This document shows positions 43,367 to 52,656 of a DNA stretch of 64,000 bases, one piece after another. Below the pieces are notes generated by a model. That model had not been told where the DNA came from and made no database searches. It was given only the letters and a program-made list of their open reading frames with translations. Location: the NCBI RefSeq assembly GCF_015209725.1, contig NZ_CP063656.1, forward strand, positions 2,463,001 through 2,527,000. The letters run 5' to 3'. The DNA comes from Lysobacter ciconiae (GTDB lineage: Bacteria; Pseudomonadota; Gammaproteobacteria; Xanthomonadales; Xanthomonadaceae). The first letter of the stretch is position 1, and each line of letters starts with the position of its first letter. The position numbers were made by a program, and so were the translations under genes.

Positions 43367-43882
43367 TCAGAACCCCTCCGTCGAGGTGAACAGTCCCACC
43401 CGCAGGTCCGAGGCCACGTAGATCTCGCGCCCGTCCACCAGGGTGCGGCCGTCGGCGATCACCAGTTCCAGCTTGCCGCGCATGACCCGGCGGATGTCCA
43501 GTTCGTAGGTCACCAGCTTCGCATCGGGCAGCACCTGGCCGCTGAACTTCACCTGGCCCACGCCCAGCGCGCGACCGCGGCCGGGGGCGCCCAGCCACGG
43601 CAGGTAGAACCCGCACAGTTGCCACATGGCGTCCAGCCCAAGGCAGCCGGGCATGACCGGATCGCCCTCGAAGTGGCACGGGAAGAACCACAGGTCCGGG
43701 CGGATATCCAGCTCGGCGCGCACGAAACCCTTGCCGTACTTGCCACCCTCGGTGCTGATCTCGGTGATGCGATCGAACATGAGCATCGGCGGCGCCGGCA
43801 GTCGCGCGTTGCCGGGGCCGAACATCTCGCCGCGGGCGCAGGACAACAACTGCTCGCGATCAAAGGAAGAAGGTCGATTCAT
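43367..43882 (-). CDS. fabA: 3-hydroxydecanoyl-ACP dehydratase/isomerase
   Basis: 171 aa hot-dog enzyme that introduces the cis double bond of unsaturated fatty acids without O2. Catalytic His70 (FFPCHFEGDPVMPG) and Asp84 (GCLGLDAMWQL) match E. coli numbering exactly, fixing the ATG at 43882. No strong Shine-Dalgarno is visible. It leads the fabA-fabB operon, divergent from nirK, and an FNR-type box lies upstream at the right distance for activation. That would link membrane unsaturation to low oxygen. Confidence 0.97.
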   Translation of the reverse strand: MNRPSSFDREQLLSCARGEMFGPGNARLPAPPMLMFDRITEISTEGGKYGKGFVRAELDIRPDLWFFPCHFEGDPVMPGCLGLDAMWQLCGFYLPWLGAPGRGRALGVGQVKFSGQVLPDAKLVTYELDIRRVMRGKLELVIADGRTLVDGREIYVASDLRVGLFTSTEGF

Positions 43883-43939
43883 GTAGTCACACAGCGCAGG
43901 GGAAACCTTGGATTCTGCCGGTTTGGCGAAACAAATGTG

Positions 43940-43953
43940 TTGACCGGCATCAA
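43940..43953 (-). promoter_or_regulatory. FNR/DNR-type box upstream of fabA
   Basis: TTGACCGGCATCAA fits TTGAY-N4-RTCAA in full. On the minus strand a class II promoter would start near 43905; AGAATC at 43916-43911 fits the -10 and leaves a 23-nt leader. It is over 320 bp from nirK, so fabA is the natural target. Confidence 0.7.
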
Positions 43954-43962
43954 TGCACTCCG

Positions 43963-43980
43963 CCGTACGTATCCGTACGT
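43963..43980. repeat. CCGTACGT direct repeat in the fabA upstream region
   Basis: Two copies of CCGTACGT separated by AT (period 10 bp). Each core GTAC(G/T) is nearly self-complementary. It lies just upstream of the fabA FNR-type box; a binding site for a fatty-acid regulator is possible but no family is identified. Confidence 0.4.
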
Positions 43981-44150
43981 GACCGCGACGCGGTGCGGCG
44001 GAGCGACCGCACCGGCGACATGCGCCCAGCCGGTCCTTGCGGGTCACTTTACGCTCGCGCACCGGGTTTGCCAGCGAAGCGGCGAGGAACACGCTGCCAC
44101 GTGACCCCGGTCAAGAACCGGGCGGATACGTGCGTCCCACGGGTGCAAAT

Positions 44151-44164
44151 TTGATCCGGATCAA
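44151..44164 (+). promoter_or_regulatory. FNR/DNR-type box upstream of nirK
   Basis: TTGATCCGGATCAA is a perfect palindrome and the best box in the window. At class II spacing the start would be near 44199, leaving a 75-nt nirK leader. Confidence 0.9.
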
Positions 44165-44273
44165 ATTACCCGGCGCGCTTGCTGCGACGCTAGCGCGAAC
44201 CCGGCGTCGAGCCCTCCAACTCCAGCGAACTCGCGACGCCCCATCATCCATCGTCCAGCACAGAGAGCCCTGC

Positions 44274-45797
44274 ATGAAGCGCAAGACCATCTACGTGATA
44301 CCGCTGCTGGCGGCTCTGGCATTGGCATTGCCAGGCTGCGACCGCTCCGGCCCCGCCACCGACAACGCGTCCGCCGGCGCCAGCCAGGACAGGATCGTCG
44401 GCTCGCGCAAGGGCGACTTCGGTCCGCCGCAGGGCGAGCCGGTCAACGCGATCCTGACCAGTCCGCCGATGGTGCCGCCGGCCACCGGGCGCACCGCGCC
44501 GGCCAAGGTGATCGTCGAGCTGGACGTGATCGAGAAGGTCATGCCGATCTCCGAGGGCGTGGACTACACCTTCTGGACCTTCGGCGGCACCGTGCCGGGC
44601 AGCTTCATCCGCGTGCGCCAGGGCGACACGGTCGAGTTCCACCTGCGCAACATGCCCGACAGCAAGATGCCCCACAACATCGACCTCCACGGCGTCACCG
44701 GTCCGGGCGGCGGCGCCGCATCCAGCTTCACCGCGCCCGGCCACCGCACCCAGTTCACCTTCAAGGCGCTCAACGCCGGCCTGTTCGTCTACCACTGCGC
44801 AACCGCGCCGGTCGGCATGCATATCGCCAACGGCATGTACGGCATGATCCTGGTCGAGCCGCCGGAGGGCCTGCCCGAGGTCGACCGCGAGTACTACGTG
44901 ATGCAGGGCGATTTCTACACCACCGGCAAGTACCGCGAGAAGGGCCTGCAGCCCTTCGACATGGAAAAGGCGATCGACGAGAACCCGACCTACGTCCTGT
45001 TCAACGGCTCGGAAGGCTCCACCACCGGTGACAACTCCCTGACCGCGAAGGTCGGCGAGACCGTGCGCATGTACGTCGGCAACGGCGGCCCCAACCTGGT
45101 GTCGAGCTTCCACGTCATCGGCGAGATCTTCGACAAGGTCTGGTACGAGGGCGGCACCAACTACCAGGAAAACGTGCAGACCACGCTGATCCCGGCGGGC
45201 GGCGCGGCGATGATGGAGTTCCACCTGGAAGTCCCCGGCAGCTACGTGCTGGTCGACCACAGCATCTTCCGCGCCTTCAACAAGGGCGCGCTGGCGATCC
45301 TCAAGGCCGACGGCCCGGAGAACAAGGCGATCTACTCGGGCCTGGAAGTCGACGAGATGTACATCGGCGATCGCGCCGGCGACAGCCTGGGCGCGGTGGC
45401 GGTGGCGGCCAAGGCCGAGGCCAGCGGCGAGCTGACCGTCGAGGAGCAGATGGCGGCGGGCAAGGAACTGTTCATGGGCACCTGCTCGACCTGCCACCAG
45501 GGCAACGGCGAGGGCATGGCCGGCGTGTTCCCGCCGATCGCGGCCTCGGACTACATCAAGGCCGATCCGAAATCGCTGCCGCGGGTCATCCTGCACGGCC
45601 TGCAGGGCAAGGTCACCGTCAACGGCGAGGACTACGACTCGATCATGCCGCCGATGAATCAGCTCACCGACGACGAGGTGGCCAACATCTCCACCTACGT
45701 GCTCAACAGCTGGAACAATCCGGGCGGCAAGATCAGCAAGGAAGAGGTTGCCGAAATCCGCAAGCAGAAGCCGGCCAACGCCTCGGCGGGCCACTGA
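44274..45797 (+). CDS. nirK: Copper nitrite reductase, AniA class, with fused cytochrome c and lipid anchor
   Basis: 507 aa enzyme reducing nitrite to NO. A lipobox LALPGC puts the lipidated Cys at 22. Two cupredoxin domains follow: type 1 copper ligands H134, C175, H183, M188; type 2 ligands H139, H174, H329; catalytic D137 and H280. The 8-residue Cys-to-His spacing in HCATAPVGMH marks the AniA-like class II. Residues about 390-480 are a cytochrome c domain with CSTCH (404-408) and an axial Met in MPPM. Fused-heme NirK occurs in Ralstonia and others; the tether lets cytochromes deliver electrons at the membrane. nirV follows by one base after the stop. Confidence 0.96.
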   Translation: MKRKTIYVIPLLAALALALPGCDRSGPATDNASAGASQDRIVGSRKGDFGPPQGEPVNAILTSPPMVPPATGRTAPAKVIVELDVIEKVMPISEGVDYTFWTFGGTVPGSFIRVRQGDTVEFHLRNMPDSKMPHNIDLHGVTGPGGGAASSFTAPGHRTQFTFKALNAGLFVYHCATAPVGMHIANGMYGMILVEPPEGLPEVDREYYVMQGDFYTTGKYREKGLQPFDMEKAIDENPTYVLFNGSEGSTTGDNSLTAKVGETVRMYVGNGGPNLVSSFHVIGEIFDKVWYEGGTNYQENVQTTLIPAGGAAMMEFHLEVPGSYVLVDHSIFRAFNKGALAILKADGPENKAIYSGLEVDEMYIGDRAGDSLGAVAVAAKAEASGELTVEEQMAAGKELFMGTCSTCHQGNGEGMAGVFPPIAASDYIKADPKSLPRVILHGLQGKVTVNGEDYDSIMPPMNQLTDDEVANISTYVLNSWNNPGGKISKEEVAEIRKQKPANASAGH

Positions 45798-45798
45798 C

Positions 45799-46575
45799 GT
45801 GATCCGCGTGATCGCCGCCGCGGTACTGGTGGCCAGCCCCTTCGTCGGCGCGCTCGCCGGCGAAGGGAGCTACCTGCCGATACCCTCCGGCCGGTTTGCC
45901 AGCGCGCTGAACTACGAAGACGCGCCCGGCAAACAGCCGGTCGCGGCCTACTCGATGATGCGCACCCCCGTCACCAACGCCGAGTACCTGGCGTTCGTGA
46001 AGGCCAACCCGAAGTGGCAGCGCGGCCGCGCCCCGACCGTCATGGCCGAGAAGCGCTACCTCTCGCACTGGGTCGGTCCGCTGGAGCTGGGCGATACCGC
46101 CAAGCCGGACCAGCCTGTGGTGCAGGTCAGCTGGTTCGCCGCCGATGCCTACTGCGCGGCCCAGGGCGCGCGCCTGCCGACGTGGACGGAGTGGGAGTAC
46201 GCCGCGGCCGCCGATGAGACGCGGCGCGACGCCCGCAGCGACCGCATCTGGCGCGAGCGCATCCTGCGCTGGTACTCGCGTCCCTCCAACACCGCCCTGC
46301 CCCGCGCCGGCCTGCAACCGGCCAACGTCTACCGCGTGCAGGACCTGCACGGGCTGGTCTGGGAGTGGACCGAGGATTTCTCATCGATGCTGATGGACGC
46401 CGACAACCGCAACCAGGGCGACGCTGACAACGCGCGCTTCTGCGGCGCCGGCGCGCTGTCCATGAACGACCGTGACAACTACGCGGTACTGATGCGCGTG
46501 GCGATGCTGTCCTCGCTCAGCGCCGAGGCGACCACCGCCAACCTGGGTTTCCGCTGCGTCAAGGACACACCATGA
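45799..46575 (+). CDS. nirV: NirV-like SUMF1/FGE-domain protein
   Basis: 258 aa from the GTG at 45799, one base after the nirK stop. A signal peptide (VIAAAVLVASPFVGALAG) is followed by an FGE-sulfatase fold: PVTNAEYLAF, VQVSWFAADAYCAAQGARLPTWTEWEYAAA, and the end segment ANLGFRCVK. Such proteins next to nirK are called NirV in Rhodobacter and others; their role is unsettled. The paired Cys of catalytic formylglycine enzymes is not evident, so an enzymatic role is doubtful. It overlaps the SCO gene by 4 nt. The longer frame from 45748 would overlap nirK. Confidence 0.85.
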   Translation: MIRVIAAAVLVASPFVGALAGEGSYLPIPSGRFASALNYEDAPGKQPVAAYSMMRTPVTNAEYLAFVKANPKWQRGRAPTVMAEKRYLSHWVGPLELGDTAKPDQPVVQVSWFAADAYCAAQGARLPTWTEWEYAAAADETRRDARSDRIWRERILRWYSRPSNTALPRAGLQPANVYRVQDLHGLVWEWTEDFSSMLMDADNRNQGDADNARFCGAGALSMNDRDNYAVLMRVAMLSSLSAEATTANLGFRCVKDTP

Positions 46576-47174
46576 AATCACTGGCCCTTTCCATCGTGCT
46601 TGCCGTGCTCGCTGGCGCTACGGTGGTGACCCCTGATGCGGCCTTTGCCGCCCCACCCGCTGCGCAGAAGGCGCCCCTGCCCGGCAATTCGGTCTACCAG
46701 CTGGACGTGCAACTGACCGACCAGGCCGGCCGCACCAGCGCGTGGCGCGACAGGCGCGGCAAGCCCCAGCTCGTGTCGATGTTCTACACCTCCTGCCAGT
46801 ACATCTGCCCGCTGATCATCGACAGCGGAAAGGCGGTGCAGAAGCAGCTCAGCGACGCGGAGCGCGCTCGGCTCGGCATCACCCTGATCAGCATGGACCC
46901 GGCCCGGGACACACCGCAGGCGCTCGCCAAGGTCGCTACCCAGCGCAAGCTCGATCCGGCGCAGTGGACCCTGGCCAGTCCGGCGGCCGAGGACGTGCGA
47001 TCGGTGGCCGGCGTGCTCAACATCCGCTACCGCGCGCTGGCCGACGGCGAGTTCAACCACACCAGCGCCCTGGTCCTGCTCGATGGAGAAGGCCGGATCC
47101 TGGCGCGTACCGAGAAGATGGGCAGCAAGCCGGACCCCGAGTTCGTCGAGGCAGTGCGCAAGGCCCTCAGGTAA
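46572..47174 (+). CDS. SCO1/SenC copper chaperone
   Basis: 200 aa with a signal peptide ending near AFA (26). It has the thioredoxin-like SCO fold with the copper site C75xxxC79 (FYTSCQYICP) and His162 (GEFNHTSAL). SCO proteins carry copper or act as thiol reductants for oxidases and other copper enzymes. Coupling (ATGA) to nirV after nirK, and position just before ccoNOQP, allow service to NirK, cbb3 or both. Confidence 0.92.
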   Translation: MKSLALSIVLAVLAGATVVTPDAAFAAPPAAQKAPLPGNSVYQLDVQLTDQAGRTSAWRDRRGKPQLVSMFYTSCQYICPLIIDSGKAVQKQLSDAERARLGITLISMDPARDTPQALAKVATQRKLDPAQWTLASPAAEDVRSVAGVLNIRYRALADGEFNHTSALVLLDGEGRILARTEKMGSKPDPEFVEAVRKALR

Positions 47175-47484
47175 ACCCCGCGCCACCCGGGCCCGCCGCG
47201 GGTGGCGCCTATTTCGCCACAGCCCGCCGCCGCGCGGGGTGCGCGAGGCTGCGCTTCCTCTGCGCGATCATCTACAATGTCCGTACCTGGCCGCGCGCAG
47301 CGCTGGTCTCCAGCGGCGGCAGGAAGGCGGGCAGTCAACGCGCCCAGCCGGTCCATCACGGCGATGCGGTATGCGTTCCTCCGTGCTGATGCCGGTGCGC
47401 GCCAAGACGTGCCACGGACTCATCGGAAAGTGGTCGGCCCCGGCATCCCGCAGGCACCCCTACCACCGACCACACCCCACCGGA
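47175..47484. other. Upstream part of the ccoN promoter region
   Basis: No gene. A strong GC hairpin follows the SCO stop (next entry). TACAAT at 47273-47278 is a lone -10-like hexamer without a clear -35. The 108-codon frame across this stretch has no start signal. Confidence 0.5.
47181..47209 (+). terminator. GC-rich hairpin after the SCO gene
   Basis: GCGCCACCC and GGGTGGCGC form a perfect 9-bp stem with an 11-nt loop, 6 nt after the stop. Only CTATTTC follows, so it is a weak terminator at best. Confidence 0.5.
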
Positions 47485-47498
47485 TTGATCCAGATCAA
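47485..47498 (+). promoter_or_regulatory. FNR/DNR-type box upstream of ccoN
   Basis: TTGATCCAGATCAA, full match. Its centre is 63 bp before the ATG; class II geometry gives a start near 47533, GAAAAT at 47521-47526 as -10 and a 22-nt leader with AAGG. Anaerobic or microaerobic activation of the oxidase operon is the standard arrangement. Confidence 0.9.
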
Positions 47499-47554
47499 GT
47501 ACCCGACAGCTTGCATTCGGGAAAATAGGTGCTAACGCAAATGAAGGTCCATTC

Positions 47555-49048
47555 ATGACTGTGCATCACGATGCCATGGCAAGGCCGGGCGCTCCCGGCG
47601 TGCCCGAGGCTGCCGCTCCGCGCGGCTACTACAACGACAAGGTGGTTCACCAGTTCGTGGTGGCGACAATGTTCTGGGGCATCGTGGGCATGGCGGTCGG
47701 CGTGTTCATCGCCGCCCAGCTGTACTGGCCGGCGCTCAACTTCGACACGCCCTGGCTCAGCTACGGCCGGCTGCGTCCGCTGCACACCAACGGGGTGATC
47801 TTCGCCTTCGGCGGCTCGGTGCTGTTTGCCACCAGCCTCTACGTGGTCCAGCGCACGTGCCATGTGCGCCTGCTGTCGGACAGGCTCGCCAGCTTCGTCT
47901 TCTGGGGCTGGCAGCTGGCCATGGTCAGCGCGGTGATCACCCTGCCGCTGGGCATCACCCAGAGCAAGGAATACGCCGAGCTGGAATGGCCGATCGACAT
48001 CCTGATCGCGGTCGTCTGGGTGGCGTACGGCTGGCTGTTCTTCGGCACCATCGCCAAGCGCAGGGTCAAGCACATCTATGTCGCCAACTGGTTCTACGGC
48101 GCCTACATCATCGGCGTGTGCATGCTGCACATCGTCAACAACCTGGCCATGCCGGCCGGGCTGTTCAAGTCCTACTCACTCTACACCGGCGCCGTGGATG
48201 CGATGGCGCAGTGGTGGTACGGGCACAACGCGGTGGCCTTCCTGCTGACCGTGGGCTACCTGGCGATGATGTACTACTTTGTCCCCAAGCAGGCCCAGCG
48301 CCCGATCTACTCCTACCGCCTGTCGATCGTGCACTTCTGGGCGCTGATCTCGGTCTACATGTGGGCCGGCCCGCACCATCTGCACTACACCGCCCTGCCC
48401 GACTGGGCGCAGTCGGTGGGCATGGTGTTCTCGGTGATCCTGCTGGCTCCCAGCTGGGGCGGCGCGATGAACGGCATCCTGACCCTGTCTGGCGTGTGGC
48501 ACAAACTGCGCACCGACCCGATCCTCAAGTTCCTCATCGTCGCCATCAGCTTCTACATGATCGCGACCTTTGAAGGCCCGCTGCTGTCGATCAAGACCGT
48601 CAACTCGCTCAGCCACTACACCGACTGGACCGTGGGCCACGTCCACGCCGGCACCCTGGGCTGGGTGGCGATGATCTCCTTCGGCTCGCTGTACTCGCTG
48701 TATCCGCGCCTGATCGGTGCCAAGGAAATGTTCTCGATCAAGTGGATCGACGCGCACTTCTGGCTGCACACCATCGGCGTGGTGTTCTACATCGCCTCGA
48801 TGTGGATCGCCGGGATCACCCAGGGCCTGATGTGGCGGGCGACCAACGCCGACGGCACGCTGACCTACAGCTTCGTCGAGTCGCTGGCCGTCACCTACCC
48901 CTACTACCTGGGCCGCCTGCTGGGCGGGGTGATGGTGCTGGCGGGCGTCTGCCTGATGTCATGGAACATGTGGCGTACGCGCCAGAGCGTGCAGGTTCCT
49001 GCTGCACACCCGGTACTGCCGCCGCATGCGGCCGAGGCACAGGGCTGA
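47555..49048 (+). CDS. ccoN: cbb3-type cytochrome c oxidase subunit I
   Basis: 497 aa catalytic subunit of the high-affinity cbb3 oxidase with heme b, heme b3 and CuB. Twelve helices; His-bearing segments PLHTNGVIFAFGG, WYGHNAVAFLLT, VYMWAGPHHLHYTALPDWAQ and VGHVHAGTLGWVAM carry the metal ligands. It opens a long operon in which most genes overlap or nearly touch, through ccoS. Allows respiration at very low O2, alongside the NO-reducing system. Confidence 0.97.
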   Translation: MTVHHDAMARPGAPGVPEAAAPRGYYNDKVVHQFVVATMFWGIVGMAVGVFIAAQLYWPALNFDTPWLSYGRLRPLHTNGVIFAFGGSVLFATSLYVVQRTCHVRLLSDRLASFVFWGWQLAMVSAVITLPLGITQSKEYAELEWPIDILIAVVWVAYGWLFFGTIAKRRVKHIYVANWFYGAYIIGVCMLHIVNNLAMPAGLFKSYSLYTGAVDAMAQWWYGHNAVAFLLTVGYLAMMYYFVPKQAQRPIYSYRLSIVHFWALISVYMWAGPHHLHYTALPDWAQSVGMVFSVILLAPSWGGAMNGILTLSGVWHKLRTDPILKFLIVAISFYMIATFEGPLLSIKTVNSLSHYTDWTVGHVHAGTLGWVAMISFGSLYSLYPRLIGAKEMFSIKWIDAHFWLHTIGVVFYIASMWIAGITQGLMWRATNADGTLTYSFVESLAVTYPYYLGRLLGGVMVLAGVCLMSWNMWRTRQSVQVPAAHPVLPPHAAEAQG

Positions 49049-49058
49049 GGACGAAAAG

Positions 49059-49673
49059 ATGGCTATCGGACACGAAAAAATCGAGAAAAACGTCGGCCTG
49101 CTCGCGGTGCTGGTCGCCGTGGCGGTCTCGCTTGGAGGATTGGCGGAGATCGTGCCGCTGATGTACCAGGCCGAGGCGATCGAGCCGCTGCCCGGCGTGA
49201 AGCCCTACCCGGCGCTGCAACTGGCCGGGCGCGACGTGTACGTGCGCGAGGGTTGCTACAACTGCCACTCGCAGATGATCCGCACGCTGCGCTTCGAGAC
49301 CGAGCGTTATGGGCACTACTCCCTGGCCGGCGAGTCGGTCTACGACCGCCCGTTCCAGTGGGGTTCCAAGCGCACCGGGCCGGACCTGGCCCGGATCGGC
49401 GGGCGCTACTCCGACGACTGGCACCGCGTGCACATGGTCGACCCGCGCGCGCTGGTGCCCGAGTCGAACATGCCGGCCTTCCCGTGGCTGGCGAAGAACG
49501 AGGTCAGCGGCGCCAAGATCACCCGGCACATGAAGGCGCTGCAGCGTCTGGGCGACCCGTACACCGACGAGGAAGTCGCCAGCGCCGCCGAGGACGTCGC
49601 CGGCAAGACCGAACTGGACGCCGTTGTCGCCTACCTGCAGGGCCTCGGCCTGCATGCGCCGCGCGGAGGTTGA
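49059..49673 (+). CDS. ccoO: cbb3 oxidase subunit II (monoheme cytochrome c)
   Basis: 204 aa from the ATG at 49059. One N-terminal membrane anchor (VGLLAVLVAVAVSLGGLAEI) and one heme c site CYNCH at 66-70; the axial Met is likely in ESNMPAFPWL. It passes electrons from CcoP to CcoN. Starts 10 bp after ccoN. Confidence 0.96.
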   Translation: MAIGHEKIEKNVGLLAVLVAVAVSLGGLAEIVPLMYQAEAIEPLPGVKPYPALQLAGRDVYVREGCYNCHSQMIRTLRFETERYGHYSLAGESVYDRPFQWGSKRTGPDLARIGGRYSDDWHRVHMVDPRALVPESNMPAFPWLAKNEVSGAKITRHMKALQRLGDPYTDEEVASAAEDVAGKTELDAVVAYLQGLGLHAPRGG

Positions 49674-49676
49674 GCC

Positions 49677-49850
49677 ATGCTTTCCGGATTCATCACCGTC
49701 TTCCTGATGCTGGTCTTCATCGGCGTCTGGATCTGGGCCTGGCGCCCGGAGAACAAGGCGTCGTTTGAGGAGACCGCCCGCCTCGCCCTCGAGGACGAAC
49801 CGGACGACCTTGGCGTCGCTGCCCACCATGCAAGGAAACAGGACGCATGA
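49677..49850 (+). CDS. ccoQ: cbb3 oxidase small subunit CcoQ
   Basis: A 57-residue protein starting at ATG 49677, 3 nt after ccoO, with GGAGG just upstream. One membrane helix (FITVFLMLVFIGVWIWAW) is followed by an acidic tail. Size, helix and place between ccoO and ccoP identify CcoQ, which stabilises the complex. Its stop overlaps the ccoP start (ATGA). Confidence 0.93.
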   Translation: MLSGFITVFLMLVFIGVWIWAWRPENKASFEETARLALEDEPDDLGVAAHHARKQDA

Positions 49851-50773
49851 GCACCAGTTGGTCGTGGTATGTCATTGCCCTGGCGGCACTCAACCTGATC
49901 GGTATCGCGTGGCTGCTGTGGTGGACCTCCAAGCGCCGCCCCGGCGACCCCAAGCCCGAGGAAACCAGCCACTACTGGGACGAGGACATCACCGAGTACA
50001 ACAAGCCGATGCCGCGCTGGTGGATCCAGGGCTTCTACATCAGCCTGGTGTTCGGTCTGGCCTACTTCTTCTGGTATGGCGGCCTGGGCAAGTACCCCGG
50101 CTTCAGCGGCTGGAGCTCGGCCCAGGAACACGCCCAGGACAAGGCCGTCTGGGACGAGACCCTGGCCGAAACCTTCCGTCCCTACGAGGGCCAGCCGATC
50201 GACCAGCTTGCCGGTGATCCGGTCGCGCTCAACCTGGGCCGCTCGATCTTCGCCAACACCTGCGCGACCTGCCACGGCTCCTCCGCGCAGGGCGCCATCG
50301 GCTACCCGAACCTGACCGACGACATCTGGCACTGGGGCGGCGAGCCGGAGACCATCCTGGAGACCATCCTGGACGGCCGCGAAGGCGTGATGCCCGAGTG
50401 GGGCAAGGTGCTGACCGGCATGGGCGGCGAGAACGCGGTCGATTACGTGATCGCCTATGTCCGCGCGCTCGGCACCGCCGACCAGTCAACCCGCAACGAC
50501 TTCATGGCCGCGCGCGGCAAGAAGCTCTACGACGGTGTCTGCGTCGCCTGCCACGGGGTCGAGGGCAAGGGCAACCAGGCCCTCGGCGCGCCCGATTTGA
50601 CCGACGACTACTGGATGTACGGCGACAGCAAGGAAAGCCTGTACGAGACGATTGCGAACGGGCGCCATGGCGTGATGCCGGCGCACCGTGACCTGCTGGG
50701 CGAGACCCGCACGCGTCTGGTCGCTGCCTACGTGTGGTCGTTGTCCAACAAGCCGGCGGCGACCGCGCCATGA
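49847..50773 (+). CDS. ccoP: cbb3 oxidase subunit III (diheme cytochrome c)
   Basis: 308 aa with two N-terminal helices joined by the conserved DEDITEYNKPMPRWW segment, and two heme c motifs CATCH (139-143) and CVACH (232-236) with Met ligands in GVMPEWG and GVMPAHRD. It takes electrons from soluble cytochrome c. Overlaps ccoQ before it and a small membrane protein after it. Confidence 0.97.
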   Translation: MSTSWSWYVIALAALNLIGIAWLLWWTSKRRPGDPKPEETSHYWDEDITEYNKPMPRWWIQGFYISLVFGLAYFFWYGGLGKYPGFSGWSSAQEHAQDKAVWDETLAETFRPYEGQPIDQLAGDPVALNLGRSIFANTCATCHGSSAQGAIGYPNLTDDIWHWGGEPETILETILDGREGVMPEWGKVLTGMGGENAVDYVIAYVRALGTADQSTRNDFMAARGKKLYDGVCVACHGVEGKGNQALGAPDLTDDYWMYGDSKESLYETIANGRHGVMPAHRDLLGETRTRLVAAYVWSLSNKPAATAP

Positions 50774-51069
50774 GCCGGTACGCGCAGCCCACGCCGATGG
50801 ACCACCCGCCACGCCCGATGGCGCAGCGGGTGGGGGCGATCCTGTGGCCGAGCTTTTTCGCCGCCGGAGTCGCCACGATGGTGTTTTTCGCCCTCGTCGA
50901 TCCCCTGCAGCTGCGCGACATGACCTTTCCGGAGGTGTCCATCACCTCCGGGCTGGGTTACACGATCGGCTTCTTCATGTTCTGGCTGGCGACCGCGTCG
51001 TCAAGCCTCTTCACCTGGCTGCTGCTGCGGCCGGCAAGCCGGTTCAACCAGTCGTTACCCCCGAAGTAA
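50770..51069 (+). CDS. Unknown two-helix membrane protein inserted between ccoP and ccoG
   Basis: 99 aa starting at ATG 50770 and overlapping the ccoP stop by 4 nt, so certainly part of the operon. Two hydrophobic segments (AILWPSFFAAGVATMVFFALV at about 23-43 and SGLGYTIGFFMFWLATASSSLFTWLLL) are separated by about 17 residues. No Cys or heme motif. I recognise no family. Position implies a role in cbb3 assembly or stability. Confidence 0.75.
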   Translation: MSRYAQPTPMDHPPRPMAQRVGAILWPSFFAAGVATMVFFALVDPLQLRDMTFPEVSITSGLGYTIGFFMFWLATASSSLFTWLLLRPASRFNQSLPPK

Positions 51070-51090
51070 ATCCAATACAGGCAGTCTGCG

Positions 51091-52652
<1,562 letters not shown>

Positions 52653-52656
<4 letters not shown>

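Larger units (their letters stand above)
43883..44273. other. Divergent control region fabA / nirK
   Basis: 391 bp with no gene. It holds one FNR-type box placed for fabA, one placed for nirK, a pair of CCGTACGT direct repeats, and a weaker half-match GTGACCCCGGTCAA at 44101-44114. The open frame extending upstream of nirK here is chance. Confidence 0.7.

Noticed and set aside
44101..44114. GTGACCCCGGTCAA as a second FNR box for nirK
   Set aside because: One half-site departs from consensus at several positions and its position is upstream of the perfect box; recorded only as a weak half-match.
47273..47278. Small RNA gene starting from TACAAT in the ccoN leader
   Set aside because: No convincing -35 and no downstream terminator hairpin with T-tract before ccoN.
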